The notes below the pieces were generated by a model that saw only the letters and a program-made list of their open reading frames with translations, made no database searches and was not told where the DNA came from. Source: Deltaproteobacteria bacterium (GTDB lineage Bacteria; Desulfobacterota; DAOWOC01). Taken from it: a stretch of 9,688 bases of DNA. Positions 8,157 through 9,688 of the stretch are shown one piece after another. Every line of letters starts with the position of its first letter. The stretch's first letter is position 1. A program made the position numbers and the translations under genes. The DNA is taken from contig DAOWOC010000018.1 in NCBI GenBank assembly GCA_030642225.1, positions 1-9,688 of the forward strand, in the 5' to 3' direction.

Positions 8157-8184
8157 AATAAGGGGAGAATAATCCCCCCTTATT
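8157..8184 (-). terminator. GC-rich hairpin after the peptide gene
   Basis: AATAAGGGG (8157-8165) pairs perfectly with CCCCTTATT (8176-8184), a 9-bp stem with a 10-nt loop. On the minus strand it begins 27 nt after the stop of the 36-residue peptide gene and is followed by TTATTACTTT, only a moderate T-tract. It could be a partial terminator that lets the peptide message be made in excess over the methyltransferase and dipeptidase, or an RNA-stabilising 3' hairpin. No convincing separate promoter for the methyltransferase gene is visible between here and 8063. Confidence 0.6.
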
Positions 8185-8211
8185 TTATATAGAGTGTTTA
8201 TTCTTTCCTGA

Positions 8212-8322
8212 CTATACCGGTGCGTGACATGCAGGTGCGTGACAGGCCGGAGCATGGCATGCAGGTGCGTGACAGCTTGCTGCATAAGAGACTTTTTTTT
8301 CTACGTTTTTAATCTTCAGCAT
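8212..8322 (-). CDS. CHAPA-repeat peptide, putative radical SAM RiPP precursor
   Basis: A 36-residue product. The leader-like part is MLKIKNVEKKVSYAAS (1-16), charged and lysine-rich. Then come four tandem pentapeptides: CHAPA three times and CHAPV once, ending in a TAG stop. Cysteines fall at 17, 22, 27 and 32, each followed by His, Ala and Pro. Support for translation: a near-perfect Shine-Dalgarno AGGAGGTG six bases before the ATG; position 23 nt after the stop of a radical SAM gene ending in a PqqD-like leader-binding domain; and the second repeat differing from the first at all five third-codon positions without changing an amino acid. There is no signal peptide, double-glycine site or hydrophobic segment. 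The likely role is substrate for radical-SAM modification of the Cys/His/Ala/Pro core, with residues 1-16 as recognition leader. Alternatives are a small metal-binding peptide. I do not recognise the family. Confidence 0.88.
   Translation of the reverse strand: MLKIKNVEKKVSYAASCHAPACHAPACHAPACHAPV
8215..8274 (-). repeat. Four tandem 15-bp coding repeats (CHAPA/CHAPV)
   Basis: Units, in transcription order: 8260-8274, 8245-8259, 8230-8244 and 8215-8229. Units 1 and 3 are identical (TGTCACGCACCTGCA). Unit 2 (TGCCATGCTCCGGCC) differs at every third codon position yet encodes the same five residues. Unit 4 changes CCT to CCG (silent) and the last alanine to valine. The array is strictly in frame and much richer in GC than its surroundings. 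It is protein-coding repetition, not CRISPR or a mobile-element end. Confidence 0.95.
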
Positions 8323-8328
8323 TTTTTT

Positions 8329-8336
8329 CACCTCCT
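8329..8336 (-). promoter_or_regulatory. Strong ribosome binding site of the CHAPA peptide
   Basis: AGGAGGTG on the minus strand, six A residues before the ATG at 8320-8322. It is by far the best Shine-Dalgarno in the window (most other genes here have weak or no match). It fixes the peptide's start and suggests high expression of this small gene relative to its neighbours. Confidence 0.88.
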
Positions 8337-8345
8337 TTCATTATT

Positions 8346-9688
8346 TTAATCAGTCTGTTTCTGTTCAAGACATCCTGATTCACCTAAAACCCGTGCTGTT
8401 TCAATACACGAATTTAAAAAAATATCTTGTTCCATATTTAAACCATAATGCTGGTAAAGCAGGTTAGTTATCTTGGATAATGAGCTTTTGCCATCACACA
8501 TATTTAAAAAATCAACACCAAAATCATTGATTTCTGTTATATCAAGTTCTTCTTCAGAGTGTTTGAAGATCAAAAGAGTCTTTTTTTGAGAATATTCATC
8601 CTTTATAATGTTATTTTTTAAATCACTTATAATCCCGGGGATATTAAAATCAAATTCAGCTATTATAATTCCATGGTTTTTTACAGGTATAAAGCCATTT
8701 GTGTTATTGATATCAATATTTAAAAAACATGGTTTAACATTAAATTTACCGGCTTTTATGCCGAGCGTTTCATATTTTAAAATATCTCTCAGATGTTTAT
8801 AAATAATTATATCTTTCCCATCTGAAAATTTCATGGCAAAATTTGTAAAATATTTATAACAATCCTGTGGCGTAAGATAAGGCTTATCTCTTTTCATGCG
8901 TGAATTAAGCCAGCTTATCCATTCTATAAAAAGGCCTGATACGGATTTTTTTAAAGAATTGGATAAAAGCAGGAAACTTTTTGGATAAAGGTTCACTATT
9001 ATGGCAAAATACAAGGATATCAGATTAAGGTCATCAAGATTGACCCCTTTGCATAACAGGTTGTAAAAACTGCTGAAGATAAGCGGGTTATTTTGTACCA
9101 ACACTTCATCATCTTTAAATCTTTTCCCATTATTAAATTCAATGCCGAGAGAAAAGTAAGTATCTGTTCTGCGGACAAGAGATTGGCCGTAAGTCTTCCA
9201 TAACTCTGTGCCAGGCAGTACAGTTGGCATCTGAATTAAAGGATTGATGTTCCCAAGTATGCCGGCCATAAGAGCAAGTGATAGTGTTTCATCAATATCC
9301 TCCTGTTCTTCTTCTGGAAATCCTATTATAAAGCTGAGAGTTGGTACGATCCCGTTTTCGGTTGTCTCTTTTACGCGCTGTAACAACAGATTTTTGTCAA
9401 TATTTTTATGAGTAAAGGCTAGTGTTTTTTTTGAGCCTGAATCAATCCCATAACACATGGATTCGCACCCCGAGTTTTTCATCAGTCTGAGAAGATCGGG
9501 ATTTACAGTATCAAGTCTTGAGATACAGTACCACGGGATATTGTTAAGTCCTGTATCAATAACCGCATTACAGAAGTCCTCAACAAATTTTTTATTTGAA
9601 GTAAATTGATCATATGACAAAAGGAAACACTCAGCGCCGAAATTATCCCTTAGATTTTGCATCTCATTGATCAATCTTTTAACAGAAA
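8346..9688 (-). CDS. Radical SAM peptide maturase with C-terminal PqqD-like domain (5' end missing)
   Basis: Partial gene: the reading frame is open to the window edge. A TTG at 9672-9674 could be mistaken for the start, but the Cx3Cx2C iron-sulfur motif of the family is absent and must lie further upstream. At least 447 residues are visible. The first part is the radical SAM barrel: GAECFLLSYDQF, WYCISRLDTVNPDLLRLM, CESMCYGIDSGSKKTL (the usual GxESGS SAM-contact strand, with D for E), and PTLSFIIGFPEEEQEDIDETL. This pattern is typical of the Elp3/MiaB/NifB-like and B12-dependent radical SAM groups, but a B12 domain would be outside the window. A middle region follows that I cannot assign. 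The last 85 or so residues (LDITEINDFGVDFLNMCDGKSSLSKITNLLYQHYG and on) resemble PqqD, the winged-helix RiPP recognition element that binds precursor leaders. It lies directly upstream of the CHAPA peptide, its likely substrate. Barrel assignment is firm; PqqD-like assignment is good; the reaction is unknown. Confidence 0.87.
   Translation of the reverse strand, partial: SVKRLINEMQNLRDNFGAECFLLSYDQFTSNKKFVEDFCNAVIDTGLNNIPWYCISRLDTVNPDLLRLMKNSGCESMCYGIDSGSKKTLAFTHKNIDKNLLLQRVKETTENGIVPTLSFIIGFPEEEQEDIDETLSLALMAGILGNINPLIQMPTVLPGTELWKTYGQSLVRRTDTYFSLGIEFNNGKRFKDDEVLVQNNPLIFSSFYNLLCKGVNLDDLNLISLYFAIIVNLYPKSFLLLSNSLKKSVSGLFIEWISWLNSRMKRDKPYLTPQDCYKYFTNFAMKFSDGKDIIIYKHLRDILKYETLGIKAGKFNVKPCFLNIDINNTNGFIPVKNHGIIIAEFDFNIPGIISDLKNNIIKDEYSQKKTLLIFKHSEEELDITEINDFGVDFLNMCDGKSSLSKITNLLYQHYGLNMEQDIFLNSCIETARVLGESGCLEQKQTD

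Noticed and set aside
8190..8214. Read-through of the TAG stop (possible pyrrolysine) in the peptide gene
   Set aside because: The extension would add only a short non-repetitive tail before TAA, and nothing in the window points to amber decoding. No TGA lies in the frame, so selenocysteine is also not indicated.
8215..8274. Short regular repeats suggesting a CRISPR or iteron array
   Set aside because: The 15-bp units are contiguous with no spacers, stay in frame in a translated ORF, and vary only at third codon positions (plus one Ala to Val).
8260..8322. AASC before the first repeat read as a lipoprotein lipobox
   Set aside because: Residues 1-16 are charged and have no hydrophobic segment, so a signal peptide is not supported.

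Overview
The window reads as ordinary chromosome from an AT-rich, Gram-negative, probably anaerobic bacterium. My best guess is a member of the Desulfobacterota (a sulfate-reducer type). This rests on general gene style, low GC and a radical-SAM peptide locus, not on any marker gene. AT-rich intergenic DNA and frequent TTG starts are visible directly.

Left part (1-1716, minus strand): the 5' two-thirds of a tRNA-Pro(GGG), cut by the window edge, lies downstream of murJ, the lipid II flippase. A divergent intergenic region (1717-1841) carries a 16-bp inverted repeat and a perfect TATAAT facing murJ.

Middle part (1842-6150, plus strand): thrC (threonine synthase with an N-terminal zinc ribbon), then after 217 bp an FMN-dependent nitronate-monooxygenase-like protein. 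A class V PLP enzyme (aminotransferase/desulfurase fold) follows 30 bp later. These look like housekeeping or accessory metabolism; the last two are probably co-transcribed.

Right part (6169-9688, minus strand) is the exciting section. In transcription order it holds: (1) a radical SAM enzyme, cut by the window edge, that ends in a PqqD-like domain of the kind that binds RiPP leader peptides; (2) 23 nt later, behind a near-perfect Shine-Dalgarno, a 36-residue gene with a short lysine-rich leader and four tandem Cys-His-Ala-Pro-(Ala/Val) pentapeptides; (3) a GC-rich hairpin; (4) a class I methyltransferase with an N-terminal zinc ribbon; (5) an M19-type zinc dipeptidase starting 2 bp after it. 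I read this as a RiPP (ribosomally made, post-translationally modified peptide) locus. The 36-residue gene would be the precursor and the radical SAM protein its maturase. The methyltransferase and dipeptidase are possible tailoring and processing enzymes. The precursor is well supported by its ribosome site, repeat structure and synonymous divergence between repeats. The chemistry, and membership of the last two genes, are inference. I do not recognise the CHAPA-repeat precursor as a described family, but could not search.
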